Shown here: positions 1-11,652 of the stretch, piece after piece
Position numbering within the stretch: the stretch's first letter is position 1
Layout: every line of letters starts with the position of its first letter
Assembly (NCBI RefSeq): GCF_963662255.1
Contig: NC_085052.1
Location: 31,072,654 to 31,136,653 of the forward strand
Reading direction: 5' to 3'
Length of the DNA stretch: 64,000 nucleotides
From: Cinclus cinclus
Lineage: Eukaryota > Chordata > Aves > Passeriformes > Cinclidae
Position numbers and translations under genes: made by a program
The notes under the pieces: generated by a model
What the model saw: only the letters and a program-made list of their open reading frames with translations
What the model was told of the DNA's origin: nothing
Databases searched by the model: none

Positions 1-1831
1 TTCTTTGTTTTGAGGGGATGAGATTTGCAGATGAGTGTAGGAGGAAGCAAGCAGCTGATGGCAAGTGTAAGGAGGAAAAGAAGCCTTTTGTGGGGACTTT
101 TTGAAGTCCCTGACTAACATCCCTCTGTTAGAGGGCACTCTGGTTTCTTGTTTCTGGCCACAACCTGAAGCAGCTCTCGAGCAGCGAAGGTTGAAGTCTT
201 GGTTTCAGCTGTACTTCACGATTTCAGTTCTCTGGCTTGGCCTTGTCCATCGGTTTTACGTTTTGCCTTTGTGTTTCTAAACTTTTAAACGTGGTAAATG
301 AAGTGACTGCAGGCATTTAATTAACAAATACTAACAAGTTCATCTGCTGTACTCAGCCTCTTTTTAAGTAGCTGTTCACAGCAACAAAAGACAACTGTGT
401 GTTGGTAAAAGCAAACTGTACATTTTCATAACCGATGTAGTCATCTGCCAATTAAAGCAATTCTTGAGGCACTCCCTGAACCCTCTCTGACCAATCTTTT
501 TTGCCCCCTCATCTGCTGTTATACTTCTAGTTGGAGAAATTGATTTTTTGGCATTCTTTCCCAGTCTAGATCTTGAGAATACGCAGAGGTATGACCCTCT
601 TTACAGCTGCTTTACATTTGAGATGGGGACCTTCTACCAATTACCTGAAGACCACTATCCCATTCCTCTCCTAAATGGGATAGGAGGAATTCAGATATAC
701 TAGGCAGCTGGGAGATGGAAAAAAATCACCACTATTTTTCCTCCGGTCCTGGACTTTTCATGTACAAGCCCAAGAGAGGAGTTGGGGTAGAAGCTTTGAG
801 TTCTTTCTCACCCTTTGACTGTCAAAGGCGGAGGGGTTGGTTTAGTCCAGACAGCCAGCACTGCCAGAGCCTCATGCTTTGTAATAAAACTTCTACCTGT
901 TACAGCCCATCTGTAATGAATTCTTCAGTAAACAGAGAAGCCCATGACACCTCCAGCATCCCTTGCTTGCCCTGGTGTTCCTGACTCCAGAGCCCTGGGT
1001 TCACATGCTGCAGAAATGGAGGCTGGCTGTGTGCAGTCTGTAAATATTGGACTATGACTTGCCCTTTTAACTCTACCACTTGCTTGTCATTCTCAATTTA
1101 ATAGCAGCAGCTAACTACAACTTCTTTTCTGAATTTTTTAGGAAATGTAATGATCAAATTAATTTTTAACCTCCCTGCTTTCTCTGTCTCAGTTTTAGCT
1201 TCATACCTTTGTTTCTTTTTTTCTTTCTTTTGTCACCTTTGTTGGCAGCTGAAATGTTCATTTTCCTTTAACAATCTGATCCTTACATTAGGATAAATTA
1301 AGGAGGGAAAAATTCCTAAATGAACCTGAAGACAATTCTTGCTTGATAAGAGAATATCTTTCCAAGGAGAAGAGAGAGGAAACCAAACCACCATTAATTT
1401 CATAAATTTTCCATCTAAATGTTTTATGGGAGGTTGATGCTTCTTACATAACAGGGGATTTTGTCTACTTTTGTTCCAACACAGCTGCTCTTAGCCAGAT
1501 GTGACCAAGAGTTGCCCTAAATGCTTTTATTTGTTTAATTGGGCAATCTTTTGGGGCATGTAAAGTGTGACTGACAAACATCTGCCATGAACATGATTGC
1601 CTCTGCACTAGAAACATGCAAATAAATTTGCCCTTCTCCAACAGACACTGGTATCTTCTGGAAACTTTTCAAACATATAAGTGACTATTTAGAAATATTT
1701 CTGACTTGAGTGTTCTATTTCCTCTTATTTTATTTCTCAGTGTCCTTTATTAGCACATTAATTTACAGGAAAGATGAGATGCTGCAGGGGTTTTCCTGTT
1801 GGTTTTGCCTTTGCTGATGCTATTATTGGTG

Positions 1832-1833
<2 letters not shown>
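1..1833. other. Non-coding stretch, nothing recognised
   Basis: This AT-leaning sequence has only short chance open frames. I see no splice-bounded exon, repeat family or RNA gene. The longest frame, at 715-984, shows no domain, signal peptide or codon regularity. Confidence 0.6.

Positions 1834-1870
<37 letters not shown>
1834..1870. repeat. Poly(T) tract of 37 bases
   Basis: This is an uninterrupted run of 37 T. On the minus strand it is a poly(A) run, and the hexamer AATAAA lies 13 nt before it (plus-strand TTTATT at 1884-1889). That spacing is typical of a mRNA 3' end, so the tract could be the tail of a minus-strand retrocopy. A simple homopolymer expansion is the alternative. Confidence 0.9.
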
Positions 1871-1872
<2 letters not shown>

Positions 1873-2500
1873 TATCACTCATCTTTATTTCTTAACTAAA
1901 ATCTAAAATTTACAATACCCTGGCTGTGGCCTCTGCTTCATCACTGCTGCAATGTACAGATTTTTCCAAGAGTTTATATTTTCCTCTTTAAACAGAGCTG
2001 TACTGATGTATGTGAGAGCTAGAGATAAAGTAAGCTAAGAGTTTTCAGTATAAAGGTGATTTTTAAATTACTTTCTTTTTGGGTAGAGTGGGGTTTCTAG
2101 TGATGTTGCCATCTTTTGCTGGGAGTAGGACACAGGTGTAGCTCTTTGAGGAGTAGGGATGGAGGGAGGTAGATTTCTGTGTGGTGTTAAACAAATAGTT
2201 CCACCTGAGCAGATTTTTGAAATTTTTGTCACAGTTTATTTGTAGTATTTATTTGTTTCCTGCTTTTAAGAGAAAAAAAGGAAGCTCTTGCAAAACATCA
2301 ACAGTCACAAACCAGAGCCATGGCACTCAGAAAGTCAGTGTTTTCCCAGTTTTTCCACTTGTTTTTGCATATCTTGGTTAAAGGAGGAGCACTAAAGTGT
2401 TTTCCGCAGAAAGGAAACACAAGGGTTTGTTGTGAAGGTACTTGACTGACAGCGTCCTGTTCAGCCCTGTGACTGCAGGGGCACTCCCTTGTCCCCAAAA
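1871..2500 (-). pseudogene. Possible 3'-UTR retrocopy (tentative)
   Basis: Read on the minus strand, this stretch ends in AATAAA, 13 nt of spacer and a 37-base poly(A) run, which is the arrangement left by reverse transcription of a polyadenylated transcript. I recognise no coding sequence in the minus-strand reading, so only a 3' UTR would have been copied. I could not find a target-site duplication of the flank left of the tract, so the left end given here is nominal. Processed retrocopies are uncommon in birds, which lowers the prior. Confidence 0.15.
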
Positions 2501-5500
2501 CATGATGCTAGCACTCTGCTAACAGCTCATTCCTCCACTGGAGACTGCTAGATCAGTTCTGGAGTCCCATGGAAGTCCTAAAATGTGATTATTGGGACTA
2601 TCTAAAGGCCAGATTATCGTGAACCTACCCAGAGGACAGTGTTAATTTTGTGCAAACTTAACTCTGATATTTCTCAGTTCTGGGAGCTCCATTTGTGCCT
2701 TACTGGACATTCATTTATTGAAGTTCTAAACTTCAGATTTTGATCCTCAAGTTGCTCTCTCACAATGGGAAACAGAGATGAGCATTTCCACGGGGCTTGA
2801 CAAGTCTGCCCTCAATTCACACTTTTCCTGCAGCTTCTGAAGCCACAGGGCAGGCCTGGTACCAGTGCCCATTGTGCTGCTGATTTGAAGGTAGTGACAC
2901 TAAACAGATGAGAGAACTTGTAAAGCAGAGTTGAATGAATCAAAAATTCCCATCATCCACACCAAATATATATTTTGTTCTGTTTTGTGGAGTGATTCAG
3001 AATGGTTGCTAACAACGAGGCCAGTATGTTACAAAGCAACTTGAGAAATGGTGTACCTTTTCTAAATAGAACATTTAAGAGAAGCTGCTGTAGTATCGTG
3101 CTTTCATTTTCTTTTATTTTATAATTTGATTTTAAATCAAACAAATCCCGCATTCAGAGTATAGCTTTCTCTGTGTTGAGTTCACTGTGTTACTTGTGTC
3201 CACTTAAATCCCAGCCTTGTAGCATTGCAGTTTACAGCAGGATGGAGTTTTCTGAACTAAGTGTTAAGGATTGCAGACCGAGTGAGGCAAATTCAGCAGT
3301 CACTACTGCATCAACACAATGGCCATGAAAATAAGTTTTATTGATCCACACCTAAATAGGTACATAAAATATTTTTGTTTTATAGCTAATCCCTGTAGAA
3401 AAGGCTAAGATATATTCCTGAATAAAAAGGTTTTCTGAAAGAGATGAGTATAATTCAATTCTAAAACATTTTGCTTTTGCAGTACTTATAAAGCAGCACT
3501 AATAAAAATCCCAGAGTAATTGGTCACGAAGCAACAAGCTGGTTTATTAAATGCACTCTCTTGTGTAAATAGATAAGCCATAGATCCTGAATGAAATGAT
3601 TTTCTAATAAAGGATCCATGTACACTGGCATTTGCTTCCAGATACCTCCTCTTGCTGGCAGAAAGCCGCCTGTGGCTGGCTTCCACACTCTCTCCACACT
3701 GTGCCAAGGAGCTGCTTCACTCTTATTCTGTTGTCACTTGCAGGACATTTTGTGGCATAAATCAAACATTCCTGCTTCGCATGTAAAACATGGGTGGAAT
3801 TAAAACAAGTCTGTGTTTCCTGGGGAAGTGTCAGATGCAGACTGCTCCCTGTACTAAAGATTTCACAGGTAACAAAGCAGCTGTGCCAGGCTGGGGGTTG
3901 TGTGTGTTGTGGAGGGAATCCATCCCTGTCAGGCATTTATAAGTTCTGCCATGGCCATGGGAAGGAGTTTATCTGCCCAATTTGTGCTCACAGATACGAG
4001 GTCTTCAGGGAGGAAAATGCTGCATTGTGGCTGAAGCAGCCCTGGCACAGAAGCCTTCCTGCAGTGTGAACTCACACTGTCAGAGCTGAGCTACAATTCT
4101 GTTTCTGGAAAAGCTGCATAATGCATTAAAATAAGAGCTGGGAAAGGCTGAGCAAAATTTTGACTATTTCTGACACAAGGGCGAAAAGACAATTACATGA
4201 ATACTTGTTTGAATCTCTGCAAAGGGTTGATATGGCAAAATCTTGTTATATGCAGACAATCACTAATGCTTTTGCTGCTATTTTAATGGGGTATAGACTC
4301 CTGGCAATACCCACATCACCTTTAAAAAAAAAGAATAAAATCAGTTGATATACCAAATGTATTCCTTTTTATATTAAAGTGTCTTTTGGGATACCATCCT
4401 AGGACAAAAACAGTTTCTTTCCTATGTAAATTAATTTTGTTCAGCTTGCTTGGATATGTACAAAATGAAGATGAAATATCTCTAACCTTTCACAGGTTTT
4501 TCCAGTTGTTAGAAAGGAAAAAGAAAATTCTTTTTTCTTCATCCCTGCAGAGAGTATTTCTTGAACAAACCAGAAGTCCTTCCATATTTTTACCTGGTAA
4601 TGAAACCACTGATGAATTTCAAACTGATACCAAACATTTCTGGAGTTCTGCTCATTGAGTTCAGTCAAAACTCAGTTAACCTTTGAAAAATAATTTCAAT
4701 GAAAACTTTCTAATTTGGACTAGGTGTTTTCCAAATAATGGTTCTGACACATTTGGAACGTTTCTTTTGAATCCTTCTCCAAAAATCCTGTAACTTGCTT
4801 TTCCCATGATCTCTAAATTTCTGCAAATAATTTGGATTAACAACAGAACCTGTGAGAAAATAATGATTTGTTTGGCTTTGGAAGGTAAAACACTCTGTGC
4901 TCCTGCAAAATGGGTCCCTACTCCATCTTCTCGACTTGATGATTTTATCAACTGGCAATTTTCAGTAGCATGAGGAAGTAGGGATATCAGCATCAGGTAA
5001 AAGGAAACAGACCTGGAAAAGTGGGAGAATTTGAAAAGAAAAACTGGTTTGAGAAAGTTGACTGTTTTATCTTTGTTTTTTGTTAGTTCTGACTGTGGCC
5101 CTCAAAGGAAGGAAATGTCATCACAACATGTTGCCAGGAATCTTAAAATCAGCGAAAGGTAAAGTTTATGGGTGTATTTTTGTCCCACTGCTTATCTCTA
5201 AATGCAGTAGTAATAAGCACAGACAAATCTTTTTCATCTGGAAGAGTCTCTGAAGACTTTCCAGAACAAATATTTAATGTTCCAGTTTTTCTTTCAATAT
5301 CCATGTGAGCATAGAAATCTCACCAAGAGCTTCAAAAATCATGGAGAATTTCCTCAGAAGTGTTGCTCTATGTAATTTCTGAATTTGTGTTTTACAGCTC
5401 TGCTTGATCTACAGGTACCAATTTCCTAAGAAATGCACTTTTTTTTTTCTTTTTTTTTTCTTTTTGTGACAACTGGTTCGATCAGAATTTGAACTGCAAA

Positions 5501-6170
5501 CCATCAGGCTCTGCACTCTTGTTACCCAGCCTACATGGCTTCTTTGATCTTTGCCCCTGGGTCTATCTCATGTTACTTTTGCAACAGCTTCTGGTTTTGA
5601 GACAAGGTAGAAAAGAGGTACACTTGCATGTATTTTGTGGTGGAAGAAATAACAGGAAGGAAAGGAAATTTAATCACCTCTTTCAAGAAACATGAGAGAA
5701 GAAAGTTCCATATACCTCATTGTCTCTTTTAGGTAACCTTATTAATTTTTTTGAAGCTACAAGGCAAGTAAAAAAGAAATTCTAGCCTACTTAAACACAC
5801 TGCTTCAAGGAGGGTTCAAGATATAGTGCAAGGCACAGTTAACGTTGGTGGCAGTGGCCAACGAGTCACAGAAAAAAATGTAGCAAGTAGTTTTACTATT
5901 ACTGTCAAAAATACACTTTATTATAAAAAAAATAATAGACTTAATTTGTTCTAATTAGGTCACCTGTTTTAGAGAGGGGAATGTAAAAGAAAGGCAAAGC
6001 ACTGATGAAGTTTTGAATCATATATTACTTTTATAACCACTTGAAGCCCATATTTAACCTCCTGAGTAGAGCAATCAGGATAGATGATGTAAGAGGGGAC
6101 TTTTATATTAGTTGTGTCTAAAACATTAATGCCATCCAGGTTGTTTTTTTTTTCAATACACGGGCAAATG
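2501..6170. other. Non-coding stretch with a T-rich tract
   Basis: I see no gene or recognisable transposon. A T-rich tract lies at about 5439-5465. Overlapping frames on both strands near 3.5-4.1 kb are short and match no family I know. Confidence 0.55.
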
Positions 6171-6270
6171 AAAAAACAAAACAAAACAAAACAAAAAAAA
6201 AACCAAAAAAACCAAAACAAAACAAAAAAAAAAACAAAACAAAAAACCCAAACAAACAACAAAAAAAACA
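6171..6270. repeat. A/C-rich simple repeat (AAAAC-like)
   Basis: This is about 100 bp of plus-strand A with interspersed C, in degenerate CAAAA, CAAAAAA and CAAA units. The strand asymmetry is complete: there is no G or T. It could derive from a decayed poly(A) tail or from microsatellite drift. The frames that cross it on both strands only translate the repeat. Confidence 0.9.
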
Positions 6271-9200
6271 CCCCAGAAATACAGGATCCTGTGGTAGACA
6301 ACAAGGAATGAGGTGACAAAACTAGTGAGAACTGTAGTAAAATATAGGATGCAGCTGATGAAAGTGTGCTCCCAAAGACTGAAAAGAGAATAGGTGGGAT
6401 TAATGAGCCAGCACTGCAATGCCAATTGTGTTAGTGGCAGGAATGTGAAGAAAAATGGAGAAATGGGAGCTTCTGGGGAAGAGCCTGAGGTTGGATCTCA
6501 GTTGGCAAAAACCACTGTGGAATAAAGGATTTAATTGCAATTTCAAAACTGAAGGACCTGTGCAAATCAGGAGAAACAGAAAACGCTTGTAATGGGATGG
6601 AAGCAAGATGGCAAAGCATGGCTGAAATGGAAATTTCTGGAGTCAAACCGATTATGGCAAGAATGGTAAAGTAGATTTCAGGTACAAACTACACTAAAAA
6701 TGTAGTCAACTACAAGTTAAGGAGAATTAAAAGAGAAGGATAAAAATAGGTCTGCAAATAAGTATGACTGAGTTGGAACCCCTGCACTACTGAGCTGAGA
6801 AAAGGACCTTGAAATGGGGCTGCCCTGCTCTCTCTACCAAGGCAGCACATTACCAGGGATGGCTGGGAGCAGGGTCAGCCCCTGTGGAGATGGGGATTTG
6901 GTGAGCTGGCAGCTCAAAGACAGGAGCAAAGTATTTTAGGACAAGAGGAAAATATTTTAGAAGGCACTGTAAGAGCTGACTAAGGAAGAAATGGGCTGGT
7001 TGATAGTAGCAGTTCTGGGAGGGCCAGTGTGGAAGTGGCAGAGAAACTTTGAAGGAGCTGAGGAGGGAATTTCATGTTGCAAAAATACCTCAGCTTGTGT
7101 AGTGATGGATGTGCCTGGACACAGTCAAGTGCATCCCTTAGTCATGGCTTAAGAACAACAAATTAAGAGGATTAAGAAGGATGTTTGAGGGCTCTTTGGG
7201 ATTGCTCTGTTTTTGTAGGGCTGAGTAGCTGAGGCTCTGTGGCATTACTGTTGGGGAAAGGAGGAATGATTAACAAACCTAGGGCAGTGCCCATTGTAAT
7301 AAGGTTCCTGAGCTCAAAATAGCTTTGAAAATATGTCAGCTACTCCAAAGCACTTAAATACTAGCAGTGTCCTCAAGTTACAGGTAGAAAAGTCATCTGG
7401 AGTTTATTTTAGGAACAACAGAACAAGCCTTCAAGGCAAAGGGCTGTGTGTTCAAAAAGGTTATGAAATCACTGAAATGAATTCGGGAGTTATGAGTTAG
7501 AGTAACGCAGAAGAATCTAACCAGAAAGTTAAGCTACAGCACAAAAAGCCAGGACAAAGTGATAATCACTTCACCACATTGATCTGGACACCAGTGTGGC
7601 TAAAGAAGAGAAAAAACCTTGTTGGTTACATATATTGAAAAGAAGAGGGGGCTGCAAATGTTACTCATGGCCCCAAAATATAGCCTGTTTTCAGCAAGGG
7701 AGAGATTATTGACCCTGAGATCAAAACTGGGTAGCTGATGAGATGGAAATACGTTCAAGGCAGAAGAAAACCCAGAACAAATCACAACAAAGGAGGCAGG
7801 GAATTTCTGCAATGTGTTCGAAACCTGCTCTAAAGGAGGGCATTGAGCTCAGACTTGCAAGTGAGTGCCAGGATGTCAGCTGGGGTGCCCTGGGAGGCTG
7901 GGTGTGGACCTGCTGCCTGGTCCAGTTTGGAATAAAAGCCATTGTCTCAAAGCACAGCGAACACTCATCCCTCAGAGCAGAAGGGTGATGTGCTGGAGCA
8001 GCGGGCACTAGACCAAAAACAATCAGCTTGCTGCTGGATAGTTCAGCCATCCTAAAAGGCAGGTATCATACCACAGCCTGATCCAATTGTCTAATACAAC
8101 AGGGAACTCGGCTCAGAGAGCTCTTTGCTGACTATTTTTCTTTTGTAGCCAATAATGATATTCATTGCGGTGTAAGATGCTACTGCTCTGACTTCATTAG
8201 TCAGTGGCTTAAATGCTTTGACCTAAGTTTCTTGATCCTTGATCCTGTCCTGTCTAAAATGAAATCTCTGCCCAGAAAACACCTTGAAGAAGCACTTGGG
8301 AGCTCTGTGACAACCAATAAGCCTTATCAGGTCAATGAATTAAAGCTGCAGCAGAACTTATTATCCAGAGCCTTGCAATCAGTGACACAATGTAAAGGCA
8401 ATTTTAGAAAACTTTCTGTGCTTCCAAAAGACGCCTGCAGGATATAAAGTAACTCAAGGTTCTCCTAATTTTTGTACAGAAGGTAGTGAAATACAACTGG
8501 AAGGGTTTCTCATATACCTCTGTTACAATTAGTGCATTTGCAGCCATTTGCAAAGTCCTAAAATTACACAGGCTATTGAAAATGTTTGTTGAATACGAGA
8601 AAACAAAACCATATGATTTACCTCAGAGCTTAACCACTGGAGCAGTGGGTTAAATTAAATGCAGATTTCTGTGCTAGCCCGTTTCTCTGAATCTGTCACA
8701 TTTCTCCTGCCACTTCTGGTGGGAAGATATCCTCAAAGAAAGGATATTTGGACAAAACACTGCTTTTGAATAGGTCAATCAAAACCAGCACACTTACTGT
8801 AGAGCAGCTACTATGTGAGATTTGGGGTGGGATTTTTTTTACTAGTATCTGCATCTTTTCTTACCTTTGGAATGTGTCTGTTCCTAGGTAAGCTTTGTTA
8901 TTTATGTATTCCTGCACTCATTTGTGAAGTAGACTATTTTAATGTACTCATGCACTAAAGTTGCTGTGTCTCATCTGTGGACCGTGCTGTTCTGGCATTC
9001 AGTACTTTTGCCTCAACTGATGCACTCAGAAGTGGGGCCACATAGGATTGTGTGGGATTGCTGAAGGGTTCTGCCTTTTCCGAGGAAGCAGAGGTGCTGG
9101 CTGCACTCTTGTTGCTGCACAGCTCACTTAGCCCTTGCTTCTGAGCAGAAACATGTCCAGCATGCATTGATTCCACACCAAGAATTGTCTGTATACCTCG

Positions 9201-10414
9201 TCCTTCTAGGCAGATTTGGGTCTCCCAACCCATTCTGCAGAGCTGGTTTGGGAGAACTGAGTCTCCAAGCAACATTAAATGCTCTAATACTTTTTGTTCT
9301 GAAAACTTCTGTGAGACAACAGCTTAAGCAGAAATTAAAACTAATCACAAAGTGCTGTAAATGAGCTGATAAATGACCAGCTGAGTATTCCTATCTAATA
9401 ATTCATTTGATTGTACAACACTGCTGATCTCTCAGAAAAGCCACGCCTTTGGATGCATCGAATGCTCAGGGTGAAATCAGTAGAGGTAATTTGTGAGCAT
9501 GTGAGAAGCATCAAGAAGCAGAACTGTTCAACTGCTGTGTCAGAGGTTAAGGGCCCTGGCAGTGAGTGGCACAGGAATGCAATCTGTCCGCATCTTAAAC
9601 CAGAGGGAATATGAAGTATTAAACAAAGACTTTTTAATTATCCATCTGTGAAATCTCACAAGCTGCTGTTGATTATTAGCTCTCATACTTACTTGTGGGT
9701 GTCCATGGGGCTGCTAAATAGATGCTGCACTTCTTTATTTGTTTTAGAAAACAGGAAGCAAAATGGATGGACTAGAAAAATAGAATAAAGATGCTTTAGG
9801 CAATTGTATTTCAACATCCCAGGAGAGAGCTGAGAGCTCATGGGTTCTGATCCAGATCAGCAGGGTGTCACCACAAAGAAGTGATACATTGTGTTTTGAA
9901 TGAGAAAATGTGTTATATAAATCAAATTAGAATTCTACACTGGATCACAACATTTTAAACCTTTTAATTTACATTTGTAAGGTGATCCAGCTCAAGAGAC
10001 ATTTGACAACAACAACAAAAAATAACCTTTTTTAACTCATACTTCCTGTTACCTTCTTAATAAACATTTTTTTTCTTTTCAAAGCTGAAATAAATAAAAG
10101 ATGGGAAAAAATCAATATGTAAACAGGTGGAGAAATTTATTGGCTGAGAGTGTGGGCAGAACTAATTTAGATAAGGCTATGCTTTTGCAGTAATCCAAGG
10201 TTTCAAAATAACCTCCTTTGCAAATGTATGACCTTGCGAGTAAATCCACAGTTGATGAAGGTGTACCAGAAAAGTTTGCTTCACTTCTGGTACTTATTGA
10301 TTAACTAAAAACATAGGTATTATTTGTTTTAACCAAATTTTCTTGGTTTATTTCTGTTTTTGTTCTGTTTGGTTTGTTTTTGGGGTTTTGTTGGTTTGTT
10401 TCCATTTTTTTTCC
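6271..10414. other. Non-coding stretch, nothing recognised
   Basis: I find no exon, RNA gene or transposon. The frame at 8232-8447 has no motif. G/T-rich simple sequence begins at about 10,340, just before the TTTA microsatellite. Confidence 0.55.
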
Positions 10415-10444
10415 TTTATTTTTATTTATTTATTTATTTATTTA
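10415..10444. repeat. (TTTA)n microsatellite
   Basis: This is about seven tandem TTTA units following T/G-rich sequence. It is a tetranucleotide microsatellite and is probably length-polymorphic. Confidence 0.9.
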
Positions 10445-11592
10445 TCTTAAACTTTCCATTGAAATATTGTAATTGCCTAGAAGATTGCAGAATGTACCTT
10501 CTATTCCTGGCTTCAGAGAGAGCTTTGAGAAGGGTGGAATCTGTTTTTCCATGTGCTCACAAGAAAAACGCTGTGAAACCATTTGTTCTGCTCTCCTCTG
10601 GGCTCCTGAAAAACCTGAGACACCAGAATAAGCTGCTTCCTCTCTGCCAGTTGTTAGCCTAAACGTTCTTCCTGGAACAAGATACCAGTTCTTTGACCAG
10701 TATCCCATTTAGAGGTTTTATTTGGAACTATGTAGAAGAAAACATTTTTTTATCCCCATGGTTTCAATTTTATAAAAGTTCAGTAGTGAGGATCTTTTTT
10801 TGAGACAAACAGTTCAGTGAAAGAACTTAGAGTGTGATCTTTCATAAACAATTCTTCAATTTGAAGATAGAGCTTTAGGCAGGGCTCTTATTTCAGCCAA
10901 AACCAGGATTGATAAAGGCTTCGTGTTGGGACCTAAAGAAGGTATGTGCTAAAACCTGTGCTAGAACCATGTGCTATTGGACTCTGGACTTTCTGGGCTC
11001 TGTTTGGGCTCATAATCTCCAGTTCTTTATGTCAGTCCAGCCTGTGGGGTTCCCAGCTGAAGCCTGATCTGACTCTCCCAGCAGATCAGTCTGCAATACA
11101 ATAAACACAGCATTTCCCACTGCTGTCAGGGAGGGACTCCAGTGGAGGTAAATACAGGAATTAGCTATGTGATGGCTCTGAAAAGATGTAGCTCGTGGGA
11201 CCAGCTTGTTCTGTCTCGTGTATTCAACAAGTTTGGAATTGCAAAGTCTGCCTCTGATCCTGCAGTTGTGCTGTTTATTCCTTGCTTGCACGTCCCAGAG
11301 AGCCAGGAGGAAGCTGCCACTTTACAAATGCACCTTTGTCAGCTGCATTTCTCATCAGCCTTGACAAGCAGCCAGCTTTCTGCAGGTCCCTGCTTTCCAC
11401 ATGGTGTCCTTGCAGCTGAATGAGAGGAAAAAATGGTGAGGAGATCCATCTCTACACAGCCATGCATGGCATTTGAAGGGACAGTTCTTACATTCTGGGT
11501 GATCTGTGGCTGTTTAGTCCTGAGACAGGTAGCAGGGTGTTCTCATTATATGTTGCACCAAGTTGGTGACACCAGGAAGGGGGCTGAATGAA

Positions 11593-11652
11593 TAATACAG
11601 AATTAGCTAGCTTGGGAAAGACCTCTGAGATCATCAAGTGCAACCTATTCAT
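11593..11652 (-). mobile_element. CR1-type LINE 3'-end fragment
   Basis: The plus strand contains a stretch close to the reverse complement of the avian CR1 3' end, including ACAGAATTAGCTAG, then GGGAAAGACCTCTGAGATC, then ATCAAGTGCAACCTA. CR1 is the dominant bird LINE and usually survives as 5'-truncated 3' ends. Only about 60 bp is recognisable and it has diverged, so this is an old insertion. The terminal octamer-type repeat expected at a CR1 3' end is not clear. The assignment is from memory of the consensus. Confidence 0.7.
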
